From assembly GCA_014773175.1 (NCBI GenBank), contig VXCM01000285.1, positions 310,001 through 374,000 on the forward strand: 64,000 bases of DNA, given 5' to 3'. The position numbers and the translations under genes were made by a program. Under the pieces are notes generated by a model. That model had not been told where the DNA came from. It ran no database searches and saw nothing but the letters and a program-made list of their open reading frames with translations. Source of the DNA: Lucifuga dentata. Lineage: Eukaryota > Chordata > Actinopteri > Ophidiiformes > Bythitidae. Positions 1 to 11,775 of this stretch are shown piece after piece (positions within the stretch are counted from its first letter, which is position 1; every line of letters begins with the position of its first letter).

Positions 1-2594
1 AGTTTTGTCAAAATTGGTTCAGAAATTTTTGAGTAATCCTGCTAACAAACAAACCAACCAACCAACAGATGCAGGTGGAGGCATAACCTTCTTGCCAGGA
101 GTAACTAGAAACTGTTAGAGATTTAAGAATAATCTTATTTCTGTATTACATGGATAGACTCCATAACTAAGCAACTAGCTTTTTTTTGTGTGTTTCTGAT
201 GTTGACTGTGACATGGATTTCCTCTTGCCTCCTGCCTTCTAGTTACCCACACAGATGGAAAGTTCAGTGCTCAACTGTCAAAACTGACTGCCATTGGCCG
301 GACACAACATGATGAGTTATAATTGGTCGGGAATATGACTTGACTTTGGTCATGTTTTGGCCAATTTGATCAAGCTCTGAGGTCAGGCCTCTTTATTTCA
401 GCTTGGGAGCTGATGAAGGATGGATCTGTTTTTCCAGAATAACAACAAAAAATTGCAGTGGGGTGAGAGTGTTGAATACAGCTTTCCTCTTGGCAGCATT
501 TGGTGTTTCAGTACATTAATTATATGTTATGAACTCACCAAAGGGAACATATCTGAGAAAATGACACTTGGGACAAAACATTAGTGCTGAAATATTTGAC
601 TGACTATAATTATTCAGATTTCTTTTCCTGCATAATGACCTAGTTAAAATGCTTGCCACAAGATTAAGAGCTTGTGAGGTTGTTTCTTAGTTTCTGAGGC
701 TATAAGATTTTGATCCAGTGGGGATATGTCTGAATGTATGTAGGATTCGTTTCTGGGGGCTTGTAAAGTATAGATAACAAATATAGAGTAGGGAAGGATT
801 TATCCCTCTTTTGTTAATCCTTGAAAAATAAGTAATCCCCAATGTCTCCATTATACACCCATAAACAATTCAGATTTTCCCAATCACATTCTGTTGGCAG
901 ATCACCTCAGTCTGTTTCTTCATCTCTCTCTGTTTATCTATTCCAGATGACTTGTGATAACTTTTTTTGTATGTTTTTTTTTTTTTTTTTNTTTTTTTTT
1001 TTTTTTTTGGCCTGAATTTCTACTCATCTCATACTAGAGCAGAGAGCAGTTTCATGAAAGGATATGAGGAAGATGTTAAAATACATTGAACATTAGGATT
1101 TTGAAGAGTCTGTACTTCTGCATGTCTGGGTAAATTTCAAACATTGTAAATGTAAATTCACCATTCCGACTATAATATTTAAAATATAGACAATGTATAA
1201 GTGTATATGATGTTTTATTTTATTGGAAATAATCTACATCTAACTGGAAATGATTCGATATTTAGAATTAAGTTGCTTATATTGCTTGAAATTTAGCCAA
1301 ATAAAACCAAAAACACTTTTGACTGATGGTTAATATGGCAAACGTTCCTGACTCTGGTTGAAGGCTTTGCTTTCATCTCTCACTATCACGTGTGGATCAG
1401 TGAGGATATTGAACAGGTTTCTGAAGTACATCGTTATTACACTTTCCCCTTCCCTCCCTGCTCGCTTTTTTACCAGGTGGGATTGCCTCTATCTCCCTAA
1501 CATTGATCCAATCGTCTTAGATCCACACAAGTATCTGGAGAATGAGTTCTGGGGATTGATTTTAGATTTGGAGATTTCACTGATTTGATTCTGTGGATGG
1601 ATTGCGTGTGAGAAACGTACCGTGTTTTGTTTGGGTTTTTAACCTTCGTGTGTCTTGAGGTGATCTTCTGGGTTCAGGATGGGACTTTAAGTGTCACTTC
1701 ATCACCATGCTGGCTCTCTTTGGGGTCACAGAAAATGCCACGACCAGATGCTGTCTCAAAACGGAGACACAGACACAAGATGTTACTTATTTTTTATGTT
1801 GGTTTTTCTGCTTCTTGATTCTTCTGATCCATGATGATGTTTGATAGATGTTTCAATAAAGTCATGTTGTCACTTTTCCAGAGATAACTCAGTGTTTCTG
1901 TCTCATTTGTCATTTGTCACACTCTTGTCAAGTGTAAACCTGAAACAAGAGGAGAAATGTGAGTGCCAGCACACAAGCATTAAATATTCTGATCACTGCT
2001 AGAGCTGTGTACAATGAACCTGGGAGCTTACATTTTTATAACCCCCTCTGTTCAAACTAATTTCAGTGCCAGAACTAATCCATACCTAATTTAAATTGAC
2101 ATCATTATTAAAAATATCTTCCTGAGATTTGGAATAGCAGAAAAAAAGGAAATTTCTCCACAGACAGATGGGGTTTGATTTTAAACTACAAAATATGAAT
2201 AATTTAACATAATTATTTCTGTAAACACACACGGTTAACATCTGTTGTCACTGTGTAAAAGTTTCTATGAGATACAGCTTCTGTTATTTCTTCTTAATTT
2301 CTGGGGAACAGGGCTTTGCAAAGGGATCTGCTAAATCCAGAGGCGCATATGGGAATATATAGAGCGTTGATCTTTGTGAGCTTATGGAGTCAGAAGGGAT
2401 TTATTCATCTTATGGTAAGCCGGGGAAAATCAGTAATCTTGATTGTCCTCAAATTGGAATCTGTTGTTTTGAAATCTGTGATGCAAGAGCAAGAGCAGAT
2501 ACTGCAACCACCAATTTACCCATACATACTGTACCTAATGTAAAATATAATCATGAGCATAACCATTCACGGAGGTTGTCATCCAGGTCATTAG
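1..2594. other. Non-coding sequence left of the first recognised gene
   Basis: AT-rich with no supported gene. A poly-T tract with an N at 991 lies in it. An AATAAA at 1855-1860, followed by U/GU-rich sequence, may mark the 3' end of a plus-strand transcript entering from the left; that is weak. Confidence 0.5.
1855..1920 (+). terminator. Possible poly(A) site of an unseen upstream gene
   Basis: AATAAA at 1855-1860, then GTCATGTTGTCACTTTTCC and further T/GT-rich sequence. No coding exon is visible to its left, so this would have to end a long 3' UTR. Confidence 0.22.
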
Positions 2595-3203
2595 ATCTAG
2601 CAGTAGTAGATCAAGGCAACTGGATTTGCTGTTTAGTCATGAAGATGTCACTCGCCACTTATTCAAGTNAGTAGTAGATCAAGGCAACTGGATTTGCTGT
2701 TTAGTCATGAAGATGTCACTCGCCACTTATTCAAGTAGTTTTGCATTAGTTGTATGATGTAAACCAGCATTCTCAAAGAATCGTTCACACCTTGGGTCTG
2801 GTGACTCTTGGGGCCACAGAGTCACACTGCTTTAGTCTTGAAGACGCTTAGCCACTCATCCAAACAGCTTCTTCAGCTCATGGAAGTGGTGGGCAGTAAA
2901 CTGGCATTTATCCTCTTAAGAGTCATTCACACCTTGACTCAGGTGACTCCTTGGGACACGTAGAGTTACATGGAATGGATGAGTCCACAGCTACAGTCTT
3001 GAGGAAACTCATTCATTCCATGTGATGCTTAAAAAAACGCCCACATGACTCCCATTTGAGCCAAGGAGTCACCTGGCTGAAGGTGTGAACGACTCTTGGA
3101 CAATTTTTGGCTACAACTTCAAAGCTGAAGAAGCTACTTGTATGAGTGGCAAATTGCCTTCATAAACAGCAAATCCAGTTGTCTTGAACTACTACTGCTA
3201 GAT
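2595..3203. mobile_element. Foldback element with long terminal inverted repeats
   Basis: The left end ATCTAGCAGTAGTA leads into CAAGGCAACTGGATTTGCTG. The right end is its reverse complement and pairs for roughly 85 bases with few mismatches, including CACTCATACAAGTAGCTTCT. The interior also folds back (TTCACACCTT... against AAGGTGTGAA). No coding capacity. The duplicated 67 bases around the N at 2669 are probably an assembly artefact. Class is unknown. Confidence 0.6.
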
Positions 3204-4755
3204 ATGAACATTACCATAAAGCTTCCTAGTTTCATGGTTTAGTAGCTCATTGTCATGCCTGAGTTATTACAAGATCATCATGCCCAAAAAATGTGCCAAG
3301 AAACTCCCCCAGAGTCTCTTAAGTATAATTAAAACATTTTATCGAGAAATCCTCGTGGGGCATTCAGGCTCCTGTTTGACTCAGATTTCAGTGTTATGGT
3401 GTGTTGAAAAAATTAAGATTCTTTTCTCAAGGTGGTTGGTCCAATAAATTCTAATTCTCTGTACTATGGTAATGCTACCATTAATTCACTCACTGTATCA
3501 TGGTAAAAGCTGCCTCTGCGCTGTCGTCCAATCAGAGCATCAGAAATAAATGTTGTCGCCACCGAGCATCAGTTTAAATTACATTAACGTGAATGAACGA
3601 GCTTTGATTAGAACCATATTTCACTGTCAACAATCTATTTTGTGTTTGATGTATACAAGAAACAAAATGGCATTTAAATCAACCACCATAACGCACATTT
3701 TGCGACAGTGATTGGGATAGATCTGTTTCAGAGAGGATGACATCAGATGACCTAAATGAATGAATCATCGATTTGATACAGTAAAAGTACATAATCAATT
3801 TGGCTGGCATTTCGTTGTTGTTTTTCCTCTCCTTTATCTCTCTCTCACACACACCTGCCCCCCACTTTCTCTCTCTGCATCTCCTGACATTTGGAGGGGA
3901 ACAGATGGAGATTATGGTAGTGTGGGTCAAGCCAGAGGCAGCAAAGGAGATGGGATTTTTGTAACACCAGGGGCCCTGTGAAGGGTACAATGAATGGCCA
4001 GCTGCCCCCTGTCTACCCTGACACGGATCCAGGTGCTGGGAGGGTGACCCAGTCAGCTCAGAGCCATAAAGCCTTTTCACTTCTTATCTGGCCTTGCTAG
4101 CTTCCTCATATTATGTGACCTTTTTTATCTCCACATCTATCACAGATCTCCAGTCTCACTCCCACACTTGTGCTTTTCATACAGCTGAGTCAAACCAGTC
4201 TGAGCAGAATTGATATATATGATGTCATGACCTGGTTACATCATGACTCCTGTCAACAATTATCTGGTGTAAATGTGAATGGACATGTCTGACTGTACAG
4301 ATCGATGTGCACTATGGTAATCAGTTCTCACTTTGCCTTGTCACCTTACATTCATGATGGTTTCCTTCATATTTCAACAGAGGTGATCTAATTAGGCTCT
4401 TTCCTTTGCCCTTTAATGGTGCAGTCTGTGGGAGTCTGTGAGCTAGGGTGGCAAAGTAGCATCTGCATAGGGGCTCTTGTTACCAAAGTAGTAACCCAGA
4501 CAGCTGTTATAATGCCCTATGTATGTTCAGTGTATGCACTCAAGAGATTAGCAAAAGAGAGAGAAGGACATCAGCATAGCCAAGCTGTTCTTCCTGACAT
4601 TCTCACCCTAAGTTGCTTCTTCATCCCATCACCTTGGAAACTTGGTCTCAGCTCAACTTGGCGAGCCTTAAATCACTTTCCAGTCTTGCGGACTTGTAGC
4701 CTGTGCTGTGAATATGGCTCAGTTTGATCAGCCTCCCCCTGCTTGCTGCATTGCC
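3204..4755 (-). other. Region downstream of the PRR16/INSYN1-like gene
   Basis: Likely contains the 3' UTR of that gene. I could not place its end. Open frames here have no recognisable similarity. Confidence 0.45.
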
Positions 4756-5703
4756 TCACACTGTGGTTGAGAGCAGCTTTCTTTTCTCAGGGTAAGGTGG
4801 AGCTTTGCAGGACTCTTTGACTTTCTTTGTATGTTCGGAGAGTCTGTGGTGTGGGTATGGTGGAGGTCTACGGCCTCTGTGGCCTTGTACTGTTGGTGTT
4901 TTAGTTTTGTTTGCAGGGGCGATGAAGCCTAGCAAAGGTCTATGAAGAGACCCCACCGAGGATGCTCGCTTCTGTCTCACAGTTTCACACACAGGTTGAG
5001 TTTCTGAGTTAGTGGGTGGGCAGCTGGCAGATGGAGGCTGAATCGATGATGAAGAGAGTGGATCAGCAGATGGATGGTCGCTTTGTGAGGTCCTATAAGA
5101 CCCAACTTTGGTCTCTATGTTGACAGAAGAGCTAAGAAGGCCAGGTGCTGGGTGAGACTTTGGAGACAGGGGAGAGGGAGGGGAGATGGTATTAACTGTG
5201 ATGGAGGAGGAAGGCCCAGGGGAGTGAGGCTTAGAACCAGGGCTGGCATCTGGGGTGTTGTTGGGCTGATGGAAGTTTACTGTTAGAGGAGAGAGTCCTG
5301 GGGTGGGAGGCCGAACAGGGAGGAAACTGCATCTTTGGGGAGAGGCAGCAAGTTCATTGGAGGCATGGCCTTGAAGTTGTCTGCTGCCACTATTGACTGA
5401 TGAAGAAAGATTTTGGTTGTATGGTGGTGGTAGCATGCAGAGTGGCACGTCTGGTGGAGATTGGCTCCTGATGTGATGATCTCTCCTAAGGGTGCCAAAG
5501 GAGTTTATGCTTTCTGGCTTAGCTTTATGATTTGACAGCCTCTGATGGTTGCTGGCTATCATGACGTTGCTGGAACTTGAATTGGAGCTGGAACAGTTCT
5601 CGCTGGGAGGCTTTCCTCCATCACCTCCTCCTCCTCCTCCTACTTCCTGCTGCTCCTCATTCAGATTAATTGCTGAGGTCAGATAGTCAATTTGTTCCAC
5701 CAC
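4756..5703 (-). CDS. PRR16/INSYN1-like gene, last coding exon (residues 379-693)
   Basis: Starts right after an AG acceptor at 5705-5704 with VVEQIDYLTSAINL, then an acidic/glutamine stretch, six glycines, poly-Ser, and a long Pro/Ser-rich tail with two PPPY motifs. The stop TGA is at 4758-4756 after LLSTTV. The tail is disordered-looking, as in PRR16. The 3' UTR should run left from 4755; I could not identify its polyadenylation signal. Confidence 0.74.
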   Translation of the reverse strand: MVEQIDYLTSAINLNEEQQEVGGGGGGDGGKPPSENCSSSNSSSSNVMIASNHQRLSNHKAKPESINSFGTLRRDHHIRSQSPPDVPLCMLPPPYNQNLSSSVNSGSRQLQGHASNELAASPQRCSFLPVRPPTPGLSPLTVNFHQPNNTPDASPGSKPHSPGPSSSITVNTISPPSPLSPKSHPAPGLLSSSVNIETKVGSYRTSQSDHPSADPLSSSSIQPPSASCPPTNSETQPVCETVRQKRASSVGSLHRPLLGFIAPANKTKTPTVQGHRGRRPPPYPHHRLSEHTKKVKESCKAPPYPEKRKLLSTTV

Positions 5704-6173
5704 CTAGAAAATGACAAATGAACAATGACAGATAAATATGATAAAAAATGATGATTACAGTAATAAAAAAGACTGGTAGACTGCTTTCGGTCATAGTTAA
5801 TGCAGAGAGTTTTATTCCAGTGTTAGAAAAAAAATCTCCTTCCACAAAATGAATAACACCACAGAAAAAATAGTTGGGACTATTTTAGAGATCTCAACCT
5901 AGAAAGATGACGTAACTATTTTGGAAAAATGTGTATAATGGATTTTAGATGGTTTTCCCCTTTGCTGTGCCTTTGTCTGACTAGAATAGAATAGAATAGA
6001 ATAGAATAGAATAGAATAGAATAGAGGCATATCGTATATCATGCACAAGCATACACATAGATGCACACATTTAAATGATTGCACCATATGTAATGCACAG
6101 GTGTAAGCACACACACACACATGCAGAGCTATACAAACACAAATGTATACCACAAAGGAACAGTTAAGCTGGT

Positions 6174-6217
<44 letters not shown>

Positions 6218-6228
6218 NTTAAGCTGGT

Positions 6229-6264
<36 letters not shown>

Positions 6265-9123
6265 ATGGAGGCTGGAGAGATTGGAGAAAATTACACTGGG
6301 GAAAATGTTTGACCCATCTCTCCACCTGCTCTATGTGCACAGATAAATCCTTGGTCCCTGCTGGAACAGATGAATTATTGTTTTGTTCTCTGTGTTCAAC
6401 AACATCCTTGCTGTTGTGAAAAGATGACCTGGTTTGTGTGTGTGTGTGTTTTTTTTTTTCTGTAACCGTTTGGGTAAGGCATTTCATTTTACTTTGAAGT
6501 GCATCACATATGCACACAGAGTGACTGTGGGCAGGTGCTGCTTGTTAATGTCAGGAGTCAGAAAATATAAAAGAGCAGAGAATCACTCTGCTGCTCCCAA
6601 GAGTGTTTATTAAAAACAATGCTTATGGACCATCAGGCTTTTCGTACAATTGCTATGCACTGAGGAAGAGAGATAAGTGTCGACAGATGATCCAGTCAGT
6701 TACATTTCATTATCTCTGTTGATCTTTGTTTATGCTCTGATTCATTGAACTTGTTGGCAATAGTCACGCTGACATTCATGTGACGGTTTTATCATTGTAC
6801 GTTTAGTGATGTGTTAATGCCCTGCTGCAAGCAAATTGTGTTAGATCTTTACTATTGCTGTAATGCATGTATCATGTCTAAAAAGTTTTATAGCCTCACT
6901 CCAGTTTCTTTTTAGAACAGTGATTGATAATTAAATATAACTGAGGCTTGCTGCTCTTGCAACAGAATGATAAAACAGGGCTTTGAAATAAATATGCAGC
7001 CAAAGTCTTCTCTAGTGCCTTATGTTCCTTCGATCTGCCTTTGCTGTTTTGAATATTTCTATGACAATATCACCAGTTGCCCCATAGTGCTCCCCCTCTT
7101 TAGCCTATATGCATTTTATTCAGTGTTATATTAATACTGTCACAAACCCTGCACACCATTCAGCTGGGATGAGGTTACTACCTCAGGCTTAGCTCTGGCC
7201 GCGCAGATGCAGATCAAATGCTGAGAGGGGGGCTTATAGCTGGGATTTACGTGTCAGTTTTACTGGATGAGGAATACGAGTCTGAGATACTTAACCATAA
7301 ATGGATTATAAAAGAGTCTGAGCTATCCAGCTGTGCCTGGAGCAGCAGCTGTCCATAAGCAGAGAGAGTGAAAGGAAAAGAGATGAGAGGACAGAGGGGA
7401 TGTTAGATGAAGAAAGAGAGAGAGAGAAGCAGAGAGGGAGGCTGCTGCGTTGCCTAATGTCATGCAGCATCGTGGCAACAAGCATTAAATGCATTAGGCA
7501 AATGGAGCATAACAACTGTCACATCCACCTCTAAGAAAATTTGTCCATCAATAGAGTACATGCGCTGGATGTGCTTAGCGACAGATTAAAGCCTTACAGA
7601 CTTAGACAGTTTGCAGAATGTGGCGGTTCAGATTTAAAGCAGTGATAGCATGTAAGAACACTGCTGACTTTTTAATGCATGTTAATTTCTGCTGAAGACA
7701 TGCATTTCCCACCAGCATTGTTTCATCAAACTGTGCAGGCCCTCAAGGTTTTTAGTGTAAGCATGATATTTCCTTCTGAAAGTCTGATTTATTGAGAGAG
7801 GATGCAGTAGCCAGAGCTCATTCTGCACTGTAATTTGTTATTTTTCACTGAGTCATAAATATGAGATGGTATTACAAAAAAAAAGGACAAAAAAAAGGTA
7901 GGCCACAGATATGGCCCAATTTATCAAGACTGCTTCTGCTGGTCATGCTGTTTTTTTTTTCTGCACATTCAACACAAATGCTACATTACCTCTTTCATTT
8001 CCTGATGAACATCCCTCAGCGCTGCAAGAACTTGCTCCAGGTTGTTTACCACCCGTTTAATCTGGTTTCGCACTGCCTTTCTGCTGCAGCTTGGCCCCGA
8101 GCAGCCTATTGTCTTCCTCTGTGGCTCCCATTCACCAGTCAACCTGGGTCGGACCCATGTCTGGTTCTGGCTCAGGATTGTGATGTGCTCTGAGCTTGGC
8201 CTTGATTTCCTAGGTCTTTGTAAAGTTTGGGTTCCTCTCTCAGGAACTTCTGTAGAGAAAATGACTCCATGGAGACGGCTGGGGCCATTGAAGCCCTCCA
8301 CTGGTTGCTCCCTCAGAGCAGTCAGGTCTCTCTGGCTCTGGGAGTTCCTGCTCTGTTGTTTGATGTAGCTGAAGCTGGAGCTGAAGCTATGTTTCTTTTC
8401 TGTTAGACCTTGTGTGTCTGAGCTCACCCAGCTAGACGAATGGAGGTCTCTCTGGTGGTAGGTATGTCTCTCATAGTCCCACAGTTTCCCCCTCCCATCA
8501 TCCATGCACACTACAGCAGGCACCTTACAATTTGGCTCCTCACCAAGTGTTGCAGGAACAGGAATGGGTGCCAGTAGTGGCCCATATTTCCTCACTGATG
8601 GGCTCGTCCCATTATTCTGCGAGTGATGTAGGTTGAGACTGCTGCTGTTGTTCCTAACATAGCAGCTGTCCTGAACAGAAATAAAGTTGTTCCCTGAAAC
8701 TTGCAGCCCTTCCCCTGGATTGGTCTGTGTGACAGGCTCTGGGCCAACATCTGGAGATCGGAGAGTCTTGGCAGGACTGCCATCCCTCTGCTTTCTCAGG
8801 CTCCCTGACAGTATGTGGTGCCCCCTCAGCACCACCGGCAGCATCCTAGCCATTCCCATGCCATTAAAGCGAAGCTCCCCCTTTTTCTCCCTGTCCTTTC
8901 CCTGGAGAAGCTCCTTGGAAAAGAACCCAATCCCTTTGGCTCTCTCCAGCGGGGTCAGGTTATTGCAGGTCTCTGAGCTGGTTTTGTATGGTCCACTGAG
9001 CCCCATGTCACCGCTGCTGTGGTGGGGCTTCAGACTATTGCGCAGCCAAGGGAGGAAGTGAGGGGTGTGAGACTTGAAGCCTTTCTGCTCCCCAGACAAT
9101 GGAGCTCTGCTGTCAGAGAACAT
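4756..9123 (-). CDS. PRR16 (Largen)/INSYN1-related proline- and serine-rich protein, two coding exons
   Basis: Join of 7990-9123 and 4756-5703 on the minus strand gives 693 residues. The donor reads GAG|GTAATG and the acceptor TTTCTAG|GTGGTG, phase 0. The only recognisable domain is a helix across the junction (about residues 349-392), with NNLEQVLAALRDVHQEMKE before the splice and VVEQIDYLTSAINL after it. From memory, human PRR16 has a matching ELVLGDLKDVAKELKEVVDQ-type helix and INSYN1 a similar one, and PRR16 ends in STTTTV; this protein ends in STTV, a class I PDZ-ligand pattern. Two PPPY motifs (about 470-473 and 658-661) could bind WW domains. A poly-Gly run follows the helix. No signal peptide or membrane segment is seen. 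PRR16 and INSYN1 are much shorter and lack the 340-residue N-terminal region, which I do not recognise. An in-frame TGA lies 30 bases before the chosen ATG. Function is not inferred beyond a likely scaffold or adaptor. Confidence 0.72.
5704..7989 (-). other. Intron of the PRR16/INSYN1-like gene
   Basis: A 2286-bp phase-0 intron with canonical ends. It contains a (GAATA)n pentanucleotide run at 5983-6025, two CA runs around a single N at 6218, and a homeodomain/POU-like AT-rich block at about 7455-7515. No further exon is recognised. Confidence 0.7.
5983..6262. repeat. (GAATA)n run and CA microsatellites
   Basis: A perfect pentanucleotide GAATA run at 5983-6025. CA runs at about 6176-6217 and 6231-6262 are separated by an N at 6218. 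The sequence TTAAGCTGGTGGACACAC occurs on both sides of the N, suggesting one locus duplicated by the assembly. Confidence 0.8.
7990..9123 (-). CDS. PRR16/INSYN1-like gene, first coding exon (residues 1-378)
   Basis: Opens at the ATG at 9123 (MFSDSRAPLS) and ends at a GT donor at 7989-7988. It encodes a low-complexity, basic, Ser/Pro-rich region, then the first half of the conserved helix. In minus-strand sense a pyrimidine-rich stretch ending in GTGAG lies about 25-45 bases before the ATG and could be an acceptor, so a non-coding exon further right is possible. A 1.1-kb open frame with family homology at its 3' end argues that it is genuinely coding. Confidence 0.72.
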
Positions 9124-9239
9124 GGTGATGGATGATGTCCAGCCGCCTCACAGAAAGAAGAAGCAGAAGATGAACAGGAGGACTCCTGAGACACACAGAG
9201 CTTCCTCCTCTTTCTCCTGCCTTTGCCATTAATATAGAC

Positions 9240-9627
9240 TTTATTCACTCTATCTTTAGCCTCTTTTCCCCTTCTCCTTCTTTCCTACACTCTCTCTCTC
9301 TCTCTCCAAAACTTTTGTCTTGCTTTTTTCCCCCTCTTAAGCTCAGATCCAATTCCCACCCACCCGCTACCCTTTCCCACTACCCTGTTGATGCCTGTTT
9401 CTGATTTTATCCTCTTGGTTTTCCCCTCTTCTTTTCCCTCTGTCTCTGGCTCTCCTCCCACTCCTCTCTCCGTTGTAGTGCTCTTGAGCCCCTCACCCCC
9501 TCATTGGTCTGGCCTCAGAGATGCCGAGGGCCTCTCTCAGTCTTCCTCTCTTTCTCTCCCTGCCTGCATCTCACTGGATCAGTAACAGTGGCAGGCTTCC
9601 TGTCTCTACATCTCTCTCCCTAGTTCT

Positions 9628-9667
<40 letters not shown>

Positions 9668-9915
9668 ATCTCTCTCTCCCCCTCCCGCACTGCGCTGTGC
9701 TACCTCCTCTTCTGGCGCTTTCTTCCTCCCACTCCCTCTCACTGCTGTAACTCCCTTTCTCTACTCCCCTTTTCTCTCCTCACGTCTGTCTATTCTTCCT
9801 GTTTCTCTCTGTTCTCATCTGAGAACCCCTTTTCTTTCCTTATCGCTCTCTCTTTGTAACTCTCTCTTATCTTTTCCTCTCTTTACCCCCCTGTCCCCAT
9901 CTCTGTGTCTCTCTC
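9240..9915. repeat. Long polypyrimidine tract upstream of the PRR16/INSYN1-like start
   Basis: About 680 bases overwhelmingly C/T on the plus strand, with a pure TC run at about 9629-9664. It lies where the promoter or 5' UTR of the minus-strand gene would be. The open frames across it are low-complexity. Confidence 0.75.
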
Positions 9916-10906
9916 TTTATCTCCCTCCCAACCTCGCTTTATCCAGAGAGAACAGATGAACTTCAATCAAGACACCAGTGTTAATAATCCCCCGTTAGCC
10001 AATGCATACCCACGTGAGCCCCTCTGCCTCCATTCTTATCTGATTACTCCTTCTCTGGCTCAGCCCTTCACAATTAAATGCTGCTTAGGATACCAGAGGG
10101 GGCTTTGGAAAAGCTGCGGAGGGTGGCAGCAGGAAGGGATGGAGGAGGAATAGAGGGCACATAATTGCGACCTATAAGATCAGAGATCAGCACCAGTCTG
10201 ACAGAAGGCTGTAAGCTGCCCAGCTACAAACAACAGCCTGCCGGTGGCACGGCATTCTCCAACCCTATTGCAACTGTCAGCAAATAGTGTCACGTTACTA
10301 GTTGTTATGTTGTTTTATTTTCTGCTACATCTCCAACTTCCATTTGTTCTAATTACAGGGAGACAGCTGCTATTTTCGGTTTTCTTATTCAAATTTCAAT
10401 TCTAGGCTGTCTGGATTAGATTTCTTGTGTCTGACAATCCCTAAAATGCCTGCTAGGTGCCTTTTCACTCAACTGCGGCTGGATGGGTCCTTCCCTCACT
10501 GGCAACATCCAAAATGAAACAACGGCAGCACAGCCGCATAAAAGCCCTGACAGTTTGCTGTCACTCAGCAGCAAGACACTCAAAGTGCTTGTCAGTGCAG
10601 TAATCTATTCCTCTGGTATTGCCCTGTTAAAATATGACTTCATTCAGTGACATATTCTACTGTACAGGTATATGTGAGTAGAGAAAATATTCACAGGCTG
10701 AGAAGATTCCTGTCTGCACATCAACAGGCTGCTGTCAGCTCGTAATGACCAGTCTGGATTTAAAAAAAAAAACCAAACAAACCATGAAGCGTGGAAGTAA
10801 TTGAGCATACACTATTAATCCTCCAGAGCTTTTTGTTCCACACACCATACACGCGTATGTGCATACACACACACACGGGCACAGGCACACATAGGACTCT
10901 GTGTGT

Positions 10907-10941
<35 letters not shown>

Positions 10942-11724
10942 TGCATATAAAAATGTAAGTAAATTAGTCAGATTATATTATTTCAATAATAATAATGCAC
11001 AGCCTGAATTTTTATGCAGGCAATAGTTAATGTGTGATGGATTAGAACTAGAAAATAAGCCTCAAAACCTTAATGCATATTTTTACGTGTTTCTGTGTGT
11101 GTGTGTGTGTGTGAGGCCATGTACCTCTTAAAAAAAAACAAAAAAACAGTTTGCCTCCAATCAGCCACCCACTCCGTGATGTCCATAAATAACATGCACA
11201 GTGAAACACACAATCATTGCTCACTTTAAAGTCAATGTAGAGTAATTATTACCTGCCACAGTCGATGTCCATTTGACACTGGTGGAGCGGCCTCTCGAGT
11301 CCAAGCAAAGGCTGATTTTACTCCATCCATTGTATTAATGTGGTGTGTGACAGACAGAAAGAGGTCTATGCATGGATTGGTATGAGCTCTCGACGAAAAT
11401 GTTATCTTGTTCCTTTTAAAAAGTTCAAAATGAGCTCATGCGGGAAGCCCTTTTGTCACTGACATACATGTGGCTTTCAATATCACCGGAACAGTCAGGA
11501 GAAAGGAAAAGAGAGAGCAGATGGCCTCCGTGTAACCTTGTACCGTGTTTCTCGTAGCACTTTGAGCTATGTTAAAGGTTCACTGCCCATTGAGAAGCAG
11601 CAGAGCATGTGCTGGGGCACTTAACCTGCATGAATGTGTGTTTAATGAACTTTATAGCATCTGCAGATGTAGTTTCCTGCTTGGATTTTGTCATAAAGAC
11701 AGAAAGAAGCACACACGCACAGAG

Positions 11725-11775
<51 letters not shown>

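Noticed and set aside
3679..4080. 133-residue open frame on the minus strand
   Set aside because: No recognisable similarity, no splice context, and it lies in the probable 3' region of the neighbouring gene.
4756..9123. Assignment of the two-exon gene to INSYN2 (FAM196)
   Set aside because: My recollection of the INSYN2 C-terminus (cysteine-containing) does not fit; the helix and STTV end fit PRR16/INSYN1 better.
9388..9859. Overlapping plus-strand open frames rich in Ser and Leu
   Set aside because: Produced by the TC-rich tract; low complexity only.
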